Source: DATBGZ01 sp036557785 (GTDB lineage: Bacteria > Actinomycetota > Actinomycetes > Mycobacteriales > Micromonosporaceae). Taken from it: DNA of 38,668 nt. Each line of letters begins with the position of its first letter. Positions within the stretch are counted from its first letter, which is position 1. The DNA lies in assembly GCA_036557785.1 (NCBI GenBank), contig DATBGZ010000048.1, positions 1 through 38,668 of the forward strand. Reading direction: 5' to 3'. The position numbers and the translations under genes are program-made. Of this stretch, positions 23,308-33,300 are shown piece by piece. Below the pieces are notes generated by a model. It saw nothing but the letters and a program-made list of their open reading frames with translations. It ran no database searches and was not told the origin of the DNA.

Positions 23308-24222
23308 ATGATCCTCGCGCTGCGCGCGTTGGGGCTGGGCGACCTGCTGACGGGCGTCCCCGCGCTCCGCGCGCTCAAACGCGCCCATCCGGCCGAAGAG
23401 CTCGCCCTGGCGGCGCCCGAGCCATTGCGAGTGCTGGTCAAGACGGCAGGCCTCGTCGACCGCTTCGTCGCCGTCGACGCGGCGCTCACCCAACCGCCGC
23501 GCCCGTTGCCCACCATGAACGGGCCCATCGCGATCGCCGTCAACCTGCACGGGACCGGGCCAGAGTCGACAGACGCGCTGCGACGACTCGAGCCCTCGGC
23601 GCTCTGGTCGTACGGCGTACCGGGTGCGCCGGAGTGGAACCCGGACGAACACGAGATCCACCGGTGGTGCCGGCTCGTCGCCCACTACGGCTGCCGGGCC
23701 GACCCGACCGACCTCTACCTGCGCCCTCGCCGGCAGCCCGGCCAGGCGGTCATGGTCCATCCCGGCGCCGCCACGGCCGACCGGCGCTGGCCGGCGTCCC
23801 GCTTCGCGGCCGTCGCCGCCAGCTTGGCCGACGGTGGCCACCGGGTGCGGGTCAGCGCCGGCCCGGGGGAGCAGGGCCTGGCCGCGGATGTGGTCAGGAT
23901 GGCCGGCCGCCGGGGCGTCACCGCGATCGCCGGGCTCGACCTCGCGGCGCTCGCCGACGCCGTCGAGGCATCGACGGTGGTGATCTGCGGCGACACGGGC
24001 ATCGCTCACCTGGCCAGCGCCCTGGGCACGCCGTCCGTGGTCATCTTCGGACCCCAGCCGCCGTCGCGCTGGGGGCCACCACCGGTGCCGCGTCACCAGG
24101 TTCTCTGGCACGCCGAGGCGACCCGTCCCGCACCCGGGCAGCCCCACCCGAGTCTGCTTCGGGTGCGGGTCACCGATGTCCTCGCCGCGGCCTGCGCCGC
24201 GCTGGCTGCCGGGCCCCGATGA
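23308..24222 (+). CDS. Family 9 glycosyltransferase (heptosyltransferase-like)
   Basis: A 304-residue GT-B family 9 enzyme starting with the family hallmark MILALRALGLGDLLTGVPAL. VHPGAATADRRWPASRF and ICGDTGIAHLASALGTPSVVIFGP follow in the C-terminal donor domain. In Gram-negative bacteria this family (WaaC/WaaF) transfers heptose from ADP-heptose. It is a second GT9 besides the one fused to GmhB, so two heptose transfers are plausible. It starts 7 bp after the SDR and overlaps the FAD oxidoreductase by 4 bp. Confidence 0.9.
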   Translation: MILALRALGLGDLLTGVPALRALKRAHPAEELALAAPEPLRVLVKTAGLVDRFVAVDAALTQPPRPLPTMNGPIAIAVNLHGTGPESTDALRRLEPSALWSYGVPGAPEWNPDEHEIHRWCRLVAHYGCRADPTDLYLRPRRQPGQAVMVHPGAATADRRWPASRFAAVAASLADGGHRVRVSAGPGEQGLAADVVRMAGRRGVTAIAGLDLAALADAVEASTVVICGDTGIAHLASALGTPSVVIFGPQPPSRWGPPPVPRHQVLWHAEATRPAPGQPHPSLLRVRVTDVLAAACAALAAGPR

Positions 24223-25820
24223 GCTCGGGCATGGCCGGATGCGACGCCGTGGTGGTCGGCGCCGGGCACAACGGGCTGGTCGCGGCGAACCTCCTGGTCG
24301 ATGCGGGTTGGTCGGTCGTGGTGCTCGAGGAACAGGATGAGCCCGGCGGTGCCGTGCGTACCGCCGCGCTCACCGCGCCCGGCTTTGCCAACGATGTGTG
24401 CAGCTCATTCTATCCCTTCGTGGCCGGACCGTCGCCGATCCGCTCCCTGCGGCTCGAGCAGTTCGGTCTCCAGTGGAGTCATGCGCCGACGGTGCTGACC
24501 CACCTGACGCCGGAGGGCATCGGCGCCACCCTCTCCACCGATCCGCCGGCCACCGAGGCCTCGGTGCGGCGCTTCGCCGCGGGCGACGCGGCACGGTGGC
24601 GCGACGCGTATCGCGACTGGCTACAGGTTGAGCAGGGCGTCCTCACCTCGTTGTTCACGCCGTTTCCGCCGGTGCGTCCGGTGATCGGCCTCGTGCGGCG
24701 CGCCGGGGTCGCCGGCGTCATGCGGCTGGCCCGCCGACTCCTGCTTCCGGCGGTGAGGTCGGGTCGCGAGCTGTTCGACGGGCAGGGTGCTCGCCTGCTG
24801 ATCGACGGGCTTGCCCTGCACGCGGACGTGGCGCTGAGCGCTGGAGGCAGCGGCGGCTACGGGCTGCTGCTGGCGATGCTGGGTCAACACTACGGGTTTC
24901 CGGTGCCCCGGGGTGGTGCCGGAGCCCTGACGGCCGCACTGACCCGGCGACTGCGCCAACGCGGCGGGGAGCTTCTGTGCCGCGCATCGGTGACGCATAT
25001 CGATGTCCTGGGAGGCACCGCCCGCGGCGTGCACACGGCGGACGGGCGCGTGTTCCTGGCCCGGCGCGCGGTGCTCGCGAATGTCGATGCCGCGCGGCTC
25101 TACCGCCGGCTGCTGGCACCCTCGGTGCTGCCCGATCGGATCCTCGCCGACCTGCTCGCCTTCGATCACGGCCCGTCGACCGTGAAGGTGGACTGGGCGC
25201 TGTCCACGCCTGTGCCCTGGCGCGATCCACAGGCGAGTGGCTCCGGCACCGTCCACATAGGATCTGCCGGTGGCATGCTGCGCTACTCGGCCGCGCTGGC
25301 GGCCGGTGAGATGCCCGAGCGGCCATTCCTGATCTGCGGCCAGATGACCACCGCCGACCCGACCCGGTCGCCGGCCGGCACGGAGTCGTTCTGGGCCTAC
25401 ACCCACCTGCCGCACCGCATGGACTGGTCGGCGAACCAGGTCGCCGAGGTCGTCGCCCGGATGGAAGAGGTGATCGAGGCGACCGCACCCGGGTTCGCGG
25501 ACCGGGTCCTCGCACGCCACATCGCGGGCCCCGCGCAGTTGCAGGAGGAGAACGCGAATCTCGTGGCCGGAGCCCTTGCCGGCGGCACGAATGCCATGCA
25601 CCAACAGCTCTTTCTGCGCCCGGTCCCGGGACTGGGCCGGGCCGATACGCCGATCGACCGCCTCTACCTCGCCAGCGCCAGCGCGCATCCGGGCGGCGGC
25701 GTCCATGGCGGGCCGGGCGCGAACGCGGCGCGGGCGGCCCTGGTGCGCGACCGGGTCGCGACCGGGCTGCTCTACCGGCGCGCGGTCGCCTACGCACAGC
25801 GCCGGATCTACCCGAGCTGA
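24219..25820 (+). CDS. FAD-dependent oxidoreductase of the phytoene desaturase (COG1233) family
   Basis: A 533-residue flavoprotein. A dinucleotide-binding VVVGAGHNGLVAANLLVDAG at 11-30 is followed by EEQDEPGGAVRT. The C-terminal FAD-binding block has YLASASAHPGGGVHGGPGANAA near 490. These are the ends of the phytoene desaturase/PYROXD2-like family. No carotenoid genes are present; the substrate may be an isoprenoid lipid carrier or a glycan part, which is inference. It is the last gene of the coupled operon, overlapping GT9 by 4 bp; 94 bp then separate it from the hemerythrin gene. Confidence 0.88.
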   Translation: MSSGMAGCDAVVVGAGHNGLVAANLLVDAGWSVVVLEEQDEPGGAVRTAALTAPGFANDVCSSFYPFVAGPSPIRSLRLEQFGLQWSHAPTVLTHLTPEGIGATLSTDPPATEASVRRFAAGDAARWRDAYRDWLQVEQGVLTSLFTPFPPVRPVIGLVRRAGVAGVMRLARRLLLPAVRSGRELFDGQGARLLIDGLALHADVALSAGGSGGYGLLLAMLGQHYGFPVPRGGAGALTAALTRRLRQRGGELLCRASVTHIDVLGGTARGVHTADGRVFLARRAVLANVDAARLYRRLLAPSVLPDRILADLLAFDHGPSTVKVDWALSTPVPWRDPQASGSGTVHIGSAGGMLRYSAALAAGEMPERPFLICGQMTTADPTRSPAGTESFWAYTHLPHRMDWSANQVAEVVARMEEVIEATAPGFADRVLARHIAGPAQLQEENANLVAGALAGGTNAMHQQLFLRPVPGLGRADTPIDRLYLASASAHPGGGVHGGPGANAARAALVRDRVATGLLYRRAVAYAQRRIYPS

Positions 25821-25851
25821 CGGCACCCGTACAGGTGACGCGTCCGGTGTC

Positions 25852-25881
25852 GTTCTCCGATGGGCGGCGCGACCGGGGTAC
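25852..25881 (+). promoter_or_regulatory. Weak candidate stress-sigma promoter before the hemerythrin gene
   Basis: GTTC (25852-25855) and GGGTAC (25876-25881) resemble SigB/SigF-type -35 and -10 elements, 34 nt before the ATG at 25915. The spacer of 20 nt is longer than the usual 14-17, so this is only a candidate. Confidence 0.25.
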
Positions 25882-25914
25882 ACCCAGGGGAGCAGAGTCG
25901 ACGAAGGGAACCCC

Positions 25915-26481
25915 ATGGCGACGCGTACCAAGACTGGCCAGACCGTCATCGACCTTCTTCTCGATCAGCATACGCAGATCAAGCGGCTGTTCTCGGATGT
26001 CCTGAGCGCGACCGGCGAGAACAAACGGGATCGGTTCTATGAGCTGGTCCGGCTGCTGGCGGTGCACGAGAGCGCCGAGGAGCTGGTGGTGCACCCGATC
26101 GCTCGTCGCAGCATCGCCGATGGTGGTCCGATCGTGGTCGCCCGACTGGAAGAGGAGGACAAGGCCAAGCACACGCTGTCGGACCTCTACAGCCTCGGCG
26201 TGGATCACCCCGAGTTCGATGTGCGGCTGCGGGCGCTCGGCGAGGACGTGGTCGAGCACGCGACGGCCGAGGAGACCGAGGAGTTCGCCGAGCTGCGCGC
26301 GGCCCTGAGCCCGGCGGACCAGGTCCGTCTGGCGGAGGCGGTTCGTGCGGCCGAGGCCGCGGCGCCGACCCGGCCACACCCCATGGCGGGCGAGTCCGCG
26401 ACCGCCAATTCCCTGGTCGGCCCACCGCTGGCGATCTTCGACCGGGTCCGCGACGCGCTGCGCAACTGGGCCCACACCTGA
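25915..26481 (+). CDS. Hemerythrin HHE-domain protein
   Basis: A 188-residue helical protein. The N-terminal 150 residues form an HHE cation-binding bundle: LDQHTQIKRLF, LAVHESAEELVVHP (HxxxE and a further His), EEDKAKHTL and VEHATAEETEEF. These supply the His and Glu ligands for a di-iron centre. Actinobacterial HHE proteins are linked to oxygen, NO or peroxide responses. A tail of about 35 residues follows the bundle. GAAGGGA (25903-25909) precedes the ATG by 5 nt. It is probably an independent transcription unit. Confidence 0.9.
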   Translation: MATRTKTGQTVIDLLLDQHTQIKRLFSDVLSATGENKRDRFYELVRLLAVHESAEELVVHPIARRSIADGGPIVVARLEEEDKAKHTLSDLYSLGVDHPEFDVRLRALGEDVVEHATAEETEEFAELRAALSPADQVRLAEAVRAAEAAAPTRPHPMAGESATANSLVGPPLAIFDRVRDALRNWAHT

Positions 26482-26583
26482 TAGGGCGACAACCGGTGCG
26501 TTACATATCGAAATGACCGATCCAGGCCGGCCATACCGGGCGCTGCGGTCGCCCGAGTGTGTGACGCGTGTTATTGGTGGGGC

Positions 26584-27987
26584 ATGACAGCGTTCCGTAG
26601 GCAGAAGGGCGCCTTCATCGGCAACACTGCCCGGGGCCGATTCATGGCCGCCGAGAACGGCCACGCGCCGGGTGGCGGTGGCGAACGGCTGGCCCGCGAC
26701 CCGGGCACCGGCCTGCTCGACCAGCACGGTCTCTCGGCCCGCCTCGCAACGCTCATCGATACCGACGGCACGGCGAGATCCGAGCCGTTCGCGGTGGTTC
26801 TGCTCAATGTCGACAGCGTGCTGCCGATCGCGCGGAACCTGGGCCGCCAACTCTTCCAGAAGGTTGTCGCCGCGGCCGCGGAGATCCTCGCTGACGCCTG
26901 CCACCCCGACATGGTCGGCCGCCTTGCCGGCGAGGGCTTCGTCATCATCGTCCCGGACGTCGATGAGACCGGATGGCAGGCCGAGGCGCAGCGCATCGTC
27001 CGGCTGCTCGCCGAGCCGGTCGAGGTGGCCACGATCCCGTTCGACCTCGACCCTGCCGTCGGCGTCGCGCTCTTTCCCGAGCACGGTCGCGACTTCGGCA
27101 CGCTCGTGGCCAAGGCAGAGATGGCGATGACCGAGGCACGCCGGCTGGGCGAGCCGTTCCGGCTCTACCGGCGCCAGGACCTGGCGATCCTGCATCGACG
27201 GCTTGACCTTCTCACCGACCTGCATCGGGTGCTGCGGGATCCCCGGCGGGAGAGCGAGATCAACGTGCTCTATCAGCCGCAGGTCGACCTGCGCACCGGG
27301 CGTCTCGTCGGCGTGGAGGCGTTGCTGCGCTGGCGGCACCCCGAGTGGGGCACGGTCAACACCCAGGAACTCGTCGAGGCGGTCGAGCAGACCGAGGTCA
27401 TGCACCTGCTCACCGGTCGCGTCATCGACGGGGTGACCAGCCAGTTGGGAGCGTGGGCCCGGCAGGGCCTGCCGATCCGTGCCGCGGTCAACATCAGCGT
27501 CAACGACATGCACCACCCGGACTTCGTCGATGACATCGATGTAGCGTTGCACAAGAATGGGCTGCGGCCGGAGCAGTTGACCATCGAGATCACCGAAGGC
27601 ATGCTGATCAGTGATCCGGGTCGCGTCACCCGCGCCGCCAACTCCCTGCGATCGCTGGGCCTCGGTCTGTCCATGGACGACTTCGGCACCGGCTACGCGT
27701 CGTTGCAGCAGTTGCGCCTGCTGCCGCTCACCGAGGTCAAGATCGATCGCTCCTACGTCAGCAAGATGGCGGAGAACCCGACGCAACAGGCGATCGTCAC
27801 GGGAGTCCACGCGTTGGCTCGCTCGTTGGGTCTGGACGTGGTGGCCGAGGGCGTCGAGGACGCCACGACCGCGGCCTCGCTCGCCGTACTCGCCGACATC
27901 ATCGGGCAGGGTTGGCACTTCGCCAGGCCGATGTCCGCCGGTGCGCTGGTCGACTGGTGGCGCGGTCACCGGGACGGGACGGCCTGA
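26584..27987 (+). CDS. EAL-domain c-di-GMP phosphodiesterase with degenerate GGDEF domain
   Basis: About 467 residues, with no transmembrane helix and no sensor domain of known type. The N-terminal GGDEF-like domain has RLAGEGFVI where GGDEF should be, so it cannot make c-di-GMP but may bind GTP or c-di-GMP. The EAL domain is complete: GVEALLRWRHP, AVNISVNDM, TIEITEGMLI, SMDDFGTGYASL, VKIDRSYVS and VVAEGVED, all the metal and catalytic residues. It should therefore hydrolyse c-di-GMP. Starts at 26557, 26584 or 26644 are possible; 26584 has GGTGGGG close upstream. Confidence 0.88.
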   Translation: MTAFRRQKGAFIGNTARGRFMAAENGHAPGGGGERLARDPGTGLLDQHGLSARLATLIDTDGTARSEPFAVVLLNVDSVLPIARNLGRQLFQKVVAAAAEILADACHPDMVGRLAGEGFVIIVPDVDETGWQAEAQRIVRLLAEPVEVATIPFDLDPAVGVALFPEHGRDFGTLVAKAEMAMTEARRLGEPFRLYRRQDLAILHRRLDLLTDLHRVLRDPRRESEINVLYQPQVDLRTGRLVGVEALLRWRHPEWGTVNTQELVEAVEQTEVMHLLTGRVIDGVTSQLGAWARQGLPIRAAVNISVNDMHHPDFVDDIDVALHKNGLRPEQLTIEITEGMLISDPGRVTRAANSLRSLGLGLSMDDFGTGYASLQQLRLLPLTEVKIDRSYVSKMAENPTQQAIVTGVHALARSLGLDVVAEGVEDATTAASLAVLADIIGQGWHFARPMSAGALVDWWRGHRDGTA

Positions 27988-28102
27988 GCCAGCCCGATCG
28001 GTGGACGCTCGCGGCGATTTCCGCCAGCGCCCCACGCCGCGGCCGCGGTCGATCTAGCCTCGGAGTTGGACCGGGACGCGAACCCGACGGGGAGTGACTG
28101 CC

Positions 28103-28510
28103 GTGACCGCGACGACCATGCCGATGTTGGCGACGTACCCACGAACGATCAACTTCGATCGAACCGTACTCGCGCGCGCGATCGATACGCTGATCGCCTG
28201 CAGCGAGGCGTGCACGGCCTGCGCGGACTCGTGCCTGAGCGAGGACGCGGTGGCCGAGCTGGTCAAGTGCATCCGGACCGACCTCGACTGTGCCGACATC
28301 TGCGCGACCACGGCACGCGTCATGTCCCGCCACACCGGATACGACGCGAACATCAGCAGGACGCTGTTGGAGGCCTGTGCCACGGCGTGCGAGTCCTGTG
28401 CGCGCGAGTGCGCCCGCCACGCTCAGATGCACGAGCACTGCCGGATCTGCGCCGACGCGTGCTTCGCGTGCGAGCGGACGTGTCGGGAGCTCCTCGCCGC
28501 CATGCGCTGA
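28103..28510 (+). CDS. Cys-rich four-helix bundle copper-binding protein (Csp/DUF326)
   Basis: A 135-residue helical protein with 16 Cys residues in repeated CxxxC and CxxC spacing (for example CSEACTACADSC and CATACESCAREC), plus His in HAQMHEHC. This matches the Csp copper-storage family, in which Cys side chains lining a four-helix bundle hold many Cu(I) ions. No signal peptide is seen, so it is likely cytosolic like Csp3. GTG 28103 lies 8 nt after GGGGAG; the GTG at 28094 overlaps that site and is less likely. It sits 43 bp before the PoxB-like operon. Confidence 0.9.
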   Translation: MTATTMPMLATYPRTINFDRTVLARAIDTLIACSEACTACADSCLSEDAVAELVKCIRTDLDCADICATTARVMSRHTGYDANISRTLLEACATACESCARECARHAQMHEHCRICADACFACERTCRELLAAMR

Positions 28511-28553
28511 TGACGGGCAGCGGGGACTGGCCTAAGGGGACGGGAGGACGCCG

Positions 28554-30317
28554 ATGTCCGAGATCGTGGGGGAGAGCCTTGCTAAGCGGTTGATCGCGTG
28601 GGGCGTCGATACGGTGTTCGGCCTGCCGGGCGATGGCATCAACGGCCTGATGGAAGGATTCCGGCGCCACCGCGACCGCCTGCGGTTCATCCTCGTGCAC
28701 CACGAGGAGGCGGCGGCGTTCATGGCCTCGGGCTACGCGAAGGCCACGGGCCGGCTGGGGGTCTGCGCGGCGACGTCCGGCCCGGGCGGGATTCATCTGC
28801 TCAACGGCCTCTATGACGCGAAGCTCGACCACACGCCCGTGCTCGCCCTCACGGGGATGCAGGAGACCTCCGTGCTCGGCACCCGTTACCAGCAGGAGGT
28901 CCACCTCGACCGGCTCTACCAGGACGTGGCCGACTACAACCTCATGGTCACCAATCCGCAGCAGGTGCCCGGCGTGGTCGACCTCGCGGTGCGCACGGCG
29001 CTGTCGCGACGGACGGTGTCGCACCTGGCGTTCCCGAACGACCTGCAGGTGGCGGCGGTGGGGTCCGATCCGTACCGTCACGTCTCTCCGGGTGTCCCAC
29101 CCACCAGCAGCGCGATCTGGGCCGGGTCGTCGCTCGTGCCGGACGATGGGCAGGTGCGGGCGGCGGCGCAGTTGCTCAACGATGCGCGCAAGCCCGCGAT
29201 CCTCGCGGGCATCGGCGCGCGTGGCGCCGCGGCGGAGCTGGTCGCGGTCGCCAAGCGCCTTGGCGCGCCGATCGTGAAGACGCTCTCGGGCAAGATGGTC
29301 CTGGCCGACGACCATCCACTATGTACCGGTGGGCTGGGCCTGCTCGGCACCCGTCCCAGCGAAGAGCTGATGGAGGAGTGCGACGTGCTGCTGATGGTCG
29401 GCACGTCGTTCCCTTACGGCAAGTACCTGCCCAAGCCCGGTCAGGCCCGGGTGGCTCAGATCGACCGCGATCCGGCGTTGATCGGGCTGCGGCTTCCGGT
29501 GCACGCACCGATCATCGCCGATGCCCGGCAGGCGCTCGCCGCCCTGGCGCCGCTGCTGCGGCAGCACGACCAGTCGTTCCTTGCCACGTACCAGCGCAAG
29601 ACCGCGGCGTGGCGCTCCAACATGTCGGCATTGGAGGATCCCCGCCGCGATCCGATCGCACCGCAGTACCTCATGGCGTGCGTGAACGAGGCCGCCGCCG
29701 ACGACGCGGTGTTGACCTGCGACTCGGGCACGATCGCCACCTGGGCCGCCCGGCACTGGACGATCCGGGGTCAGCGCGAGTTCTACCTCTCCGGCAACCT
29801 CGCCACCATGGCGCCCGGGCTGCCGTACGCCATCGCGATCCAGCACGCCTTTCCGGGGCGACAGGTCATCGCTTTCGTCGGCGACGGCGGCTTCGCCATG
29901 CTCATGGCCGAGTTCCTCACGGCCGCCCGCCACGACCTGCCGGTCAAGGTGATCATCAACAACAACAACTCCTACGGCCAGATCCTGTGGGAGCAGATCG
30001 TGCTCGGCTACCCGGAGTACGCCGTGCGGCACCGGCGCCCGGAGGCCGACTTCGCGGCCTGGGCCCGCGCCTGCGGCGCGTACGGGGCGAAGGTCACGGA
30101 GGCGGGCGCGCTGCCGACCGCCATCGCCGGAGCACTCGCCCATCCGGGCCCGGCGCTGGTCGACTGCGACGTCAACCCGAACGAGCCGCCGATGCCGGGC
30201 AAGGTCAATTACGAGCAGGCCAAGCACTTCGCGGAGGCGTTCCTGCGCGGTCAGCCGCACAAGATAGCCACTGTCGCCGCGATCAGCCGCGACAAGATCA
30301 ACCAGATGGTCTCGTGA
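28554..30317 (+). CDS. Thiamine diphosphate-dependent enzyme, pyruvate oxidase/dehydrogenase (PoxB-like)
   Basis: 587 residues with the three ThDP-enzyme domains. The Pyr domain has FGLPGDGINGL and the cofactor-activating Glu in VHHEEAAAFMASGYAK (E51/E52). The middle FAD/NAD-type domain is at about 190-330. The PP domain has the metal-ThDP motif GDGGFAMLMAE...NNNNSYG from about 442. Length and motifs fit PoxB-type pyruvate:quinone oxidoreductases or pyruvate oxidases; acetolactate synthase is less likely. GGGAGGA lies 8 nt upstream. It overlaps the FAD/Fe-S dehydrogenase by 4 bp, which suggests joint oxidation of a 2-oxo/2-hydroxy acid pair. Confidence 0.87.
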   Translation: MSEIVGESLAKRLIAWGVDTVFGLPGDGINGLMEGFRRHRDRLRFILVHHEEAAAFMASGYAKATGRLGVCAATSGPGGIHLLNGLYDAKLDHTPVLALTGMQETSVLGTRYQQEVHLDRLYQDVADYNLMVTNPQQVPGVVDLAVRTALSRRTVSHLAFPNDLQVAAVGSDPYRHVSPGVPPTSSAIWAGSSLVPDDGQVRAAAQLLNDARKPAILAGIGARGAAAELVAVAKRLGAPIVKTLSGKMVLADDHPLCTGGLGLLGTRPSEELMEECDVLLMVGTSFPYGKYLPKPGQARVAQIDRDPALIGLRLPVHAPIIADARQALAALAPLLRQHDQSFLATYQRKTAAWRSNMSALEDPRRDPIAPQYLMACVNEAAADDAVLTCDSGTIATWAARHWTIRGQREFYLSGNLATMAPGLPYAIAIQHAFPGRQVIAFVGDGGFAMLMAEFLTAARHDLPVKVIINNNNSYGQILWEQIVLGYPEYAVRHRRPEADFAAWARACGAYGAKVTEAGALPTAIAGALAHPGPALVDCDVNPNEPPMPGKVNYEQAKHFAEAFLRGQPHKIATVAAISRDKINQMVS

Positions 30318-33300
30318 CGGCCGTCGACCGTCGTCCCGCGCCGCCATGGGTGGACGCGGCCGCCCTCGAGGCGGACCTGCGCGCCGCGGTGGACGGCGAG
30401 ATCCGCTGGGACGCCGGGTCGCGGGCCGCGTACTCCACCGACGCCTCCAACTATCGACAGATACCGACGGGTGTGGTGATCCCGCGCTCGGTGGAGGCGG
30501 CAGTCGACGCGATCGCCGTGTGCCGCCGGCACCATGCCCCGGTGACCTCCCGGGGTGGCGGCACGGGCCTGGCCGGCCAGTGCGTCAACACCGGCGTCGT
30601 GATCGACTGGTCGAAGTACTGCCATCGACTGATCGAGGTGGACGCCGAGTCCCGGACGTGTGTCGTGGAGCCGGGCATCGTCCTGGACCGGCTCAACACC
30701 CAACTGCGCGCGGCCGGACTCGAGTACGGGCCGGCGCCGGCCACCCACAGCCACTGCACGCTCGGCGGCATGATCGGCAACAACTCCTGCGGCGCCACCG
30801 CTCAGCGGTCGGGCAAGGTCGAGGAGAACATCGTCGCGCTGGAGATCCTCTGCTACGACGGCACGCGCCTGTGGGTGGGCCAGACCTCGGACGATGAATA
30901 CGAGAGCATCGTGCGCCGCGGCGGTCGACCGGCCGAGATCTACCGCGCCCTATGGTCCCTGCGTGACCAGTACGCGGACCAGATCCGGCGGCGCTTCCCG
31001 GACATCCCGCGCCGTGTTTCGGGCTACAACCTCAACGAGCTGCTCCCGGAGCGGGGATTCCACGTGGCACGTGCCCTGGTCGGCACCGAGGGGACCTGTG
31101 TGACCGTGCTGCGTGCGCGGCTGGCCCTGCTGCCGATCATTCCGGCACGCAGCACGGTGTTCGTGGCCTTCGACGACATCGCCGACGCGGCCGACGCGGT
31201 CCCGGCCGTCCTGCCGCATCGGCCCGTGGCGTTGGAGGGCATCGACCAACGGCTGCTCGCCAACGAACGCGCCCGGCATCTGAACACGGGTGCACTCGCC
31301 GACCTGCCCGCCGGCGACGCCTTTCTGCTCGTCCAGTTCGGCGGCCAGACCAGAGGGGAGGCGGTCGACGCAGCCCGTCGGATGCTGGCGGATCTGGGCC
31401 AGGACACCCGAGCGCACATCTTCGACGACCCCGACCGGGAACGGCTCATGTGGCAGATCCGGGAGTCGGGACTCGGCGCCACCGCCCGGGTGCCGGGACA
31501 CGCCGACACCTGGCCCGGTTGGGAGGACTCCGCCGTCGACCCGTTGCGCCTCGGCGGCTACCTGCGTGAGTTGCGCTCCCTGATGGACCGCTACGGGCTC
31601 GGCGATGCCAGCCTCTACGGTCACTTCGGTCAGGGCTGCGTGCACACCAGCATCCCGTTCGAGCTCACCACGGCCGGCGGTATCGCGGGCTTCCGGTCGT
31701 TCGTTGAGCAGGCGGCCGATCTCGTGGTGCGCTACGGCGGATCGCTCTCCGGCGAGCACGGCGACGGTCAGGCCCGGGCCGAACTGCTGCCCCGGATGTT
31801 CGGGCCGGAGCTGGTCGCGGCCTTCCGCCGGTTCAAGGCGATCTTCGACCCCGACGGCCGGATGAACCCGGGCAAGGTCGTCGACCCGAACCCGCTCGAC
31901 GGGCAACTGCGCCTCGGCCCCGACCTGCACCACGGCGACGTGCCGACGGTGTTCGGCTACCCGCAGGACAGTGGCTCGTTCAGCCACGCGGCCATGCGCT
32001 GCGTCGGCGTCGGCAAGTGCCGGCATGACAGCGGCGGTGTGATGTGTCCGTCCTATATGGTCACCCGCGAGGAGGAGCACTCCACCCGCGGCCGGGCGCG
32101 GCTGCTGTTCGAGATGCTCGACGGCGGCGCGCGGGGCGGCACCATCACCGACGGGTGGCGCTCCACGGCCGTGCGGGACGCACTCGACCTGTGCCTGGCG
32201 TGCAAGGGATGCAAGTCGGACTGCCCGGTCAACGTCGATATGGCGACCTACAAGGCGGAGTTCCTGTCGCACCACTACCGTGGCCGGTTGCGTCCGCGCA
32301 GCCACTACTCGATGGGCTGGCTTCCGGTGGCCGCGGCCGCGGTGTCGGCGACGAGTCCGCGGCTGGTCAACCTGCTCACCCACACGCCCGCGGTCGCGGC
32401 CCTCGCGCGGCGGGTGGCGGGCATCGACCACCGTCGTGAGGTGCCGCGCTTCGCGCCGCATAGCTTCCAGGGCTGGTTCGCTCGCCGCCGCGGCCCTCGT
32501 CGGTTGGCGGGCCGGGGCGATGTGGTGCTGTGGCCCGACACCTTCACCAACCGCTTCGACCCCGAGATCGCCCGCGCTGCCGTCGCCGTCCTGGAGGATG
32601 CCGGTTGGCGCGTGCACGTGCCGCCGATGTCTGTCTGCTGTGGACTGACGTGGATCTCCACCGGCCAGCTCGACACCGCCCGGCGGGTGCTGCGGCGTAG
32701 CGTGTCGGTGCTGCGCCCGTACCTGCGCGCCGGCACGTTGGTGGTGGGCCTCGAGCCCAGCTGCACCGCGGTGCTCCGGTCCGACGCGGCGGACCTGTTC
32801 CCCCACGACGAGGATGTCGCTCGGCTGCGGCGCCAGACGGTGACGCTGGCCGAGCTGCTGCACGAGCACACCCCCGGCTGGCGGCCGCGGCCGGTGCGCC
32901 GGCCCGCGATCGTGCAGACCCATTGCCACCAGCACGCGGTGCTCGGCTTCGATGCCGACCGCGCCGTGCTCGACGCGGCCGGCGTGCAGGCCGACGTGCT
33001 CGACTCCGGTTGCTGCGGGCTGGCCGGCAACTTCGGTTTCGAGGCGGGCCATTACGACGTCTCGATGGCATGCGCGGAGCGGGTGCTCATGCCCGCCGTA
33101 CGGGCCGCGGGCGAAGCGACGGCCGTGGTCGCCGACGGGTTCAGTTGCCGCACCCAGATCGCCCAGGGCGACGCGAACGGTCGCCGCGCCGTTCACCTGG
33201 CTCAGTTGCTCGCGGAGGGACTGCGCTCAGGGCACGCGACCGAGCAGCGCGGATCGCGGCCCCGGCCGGCCGTCGCCCGGGCCATGGCGCGCGCCGCGAC

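Noticed and set aside
24219..25820. Carotenoid biosynthesis cluster
   Set aside because: Only the phytoene desaturase-like fold is present; there is no phytoene synthase, GGPP synthase or lycopene cyclase nearby.
24718..28035. A minus-strand open frame of over 1100 codons across the FAD oxidoreductase, hemerythrin and EAL genes
   Set aside because: It spans three well-supported plus-strand genes and their gaps, has no recognisable motif, and reflects GC-biased codon positions.
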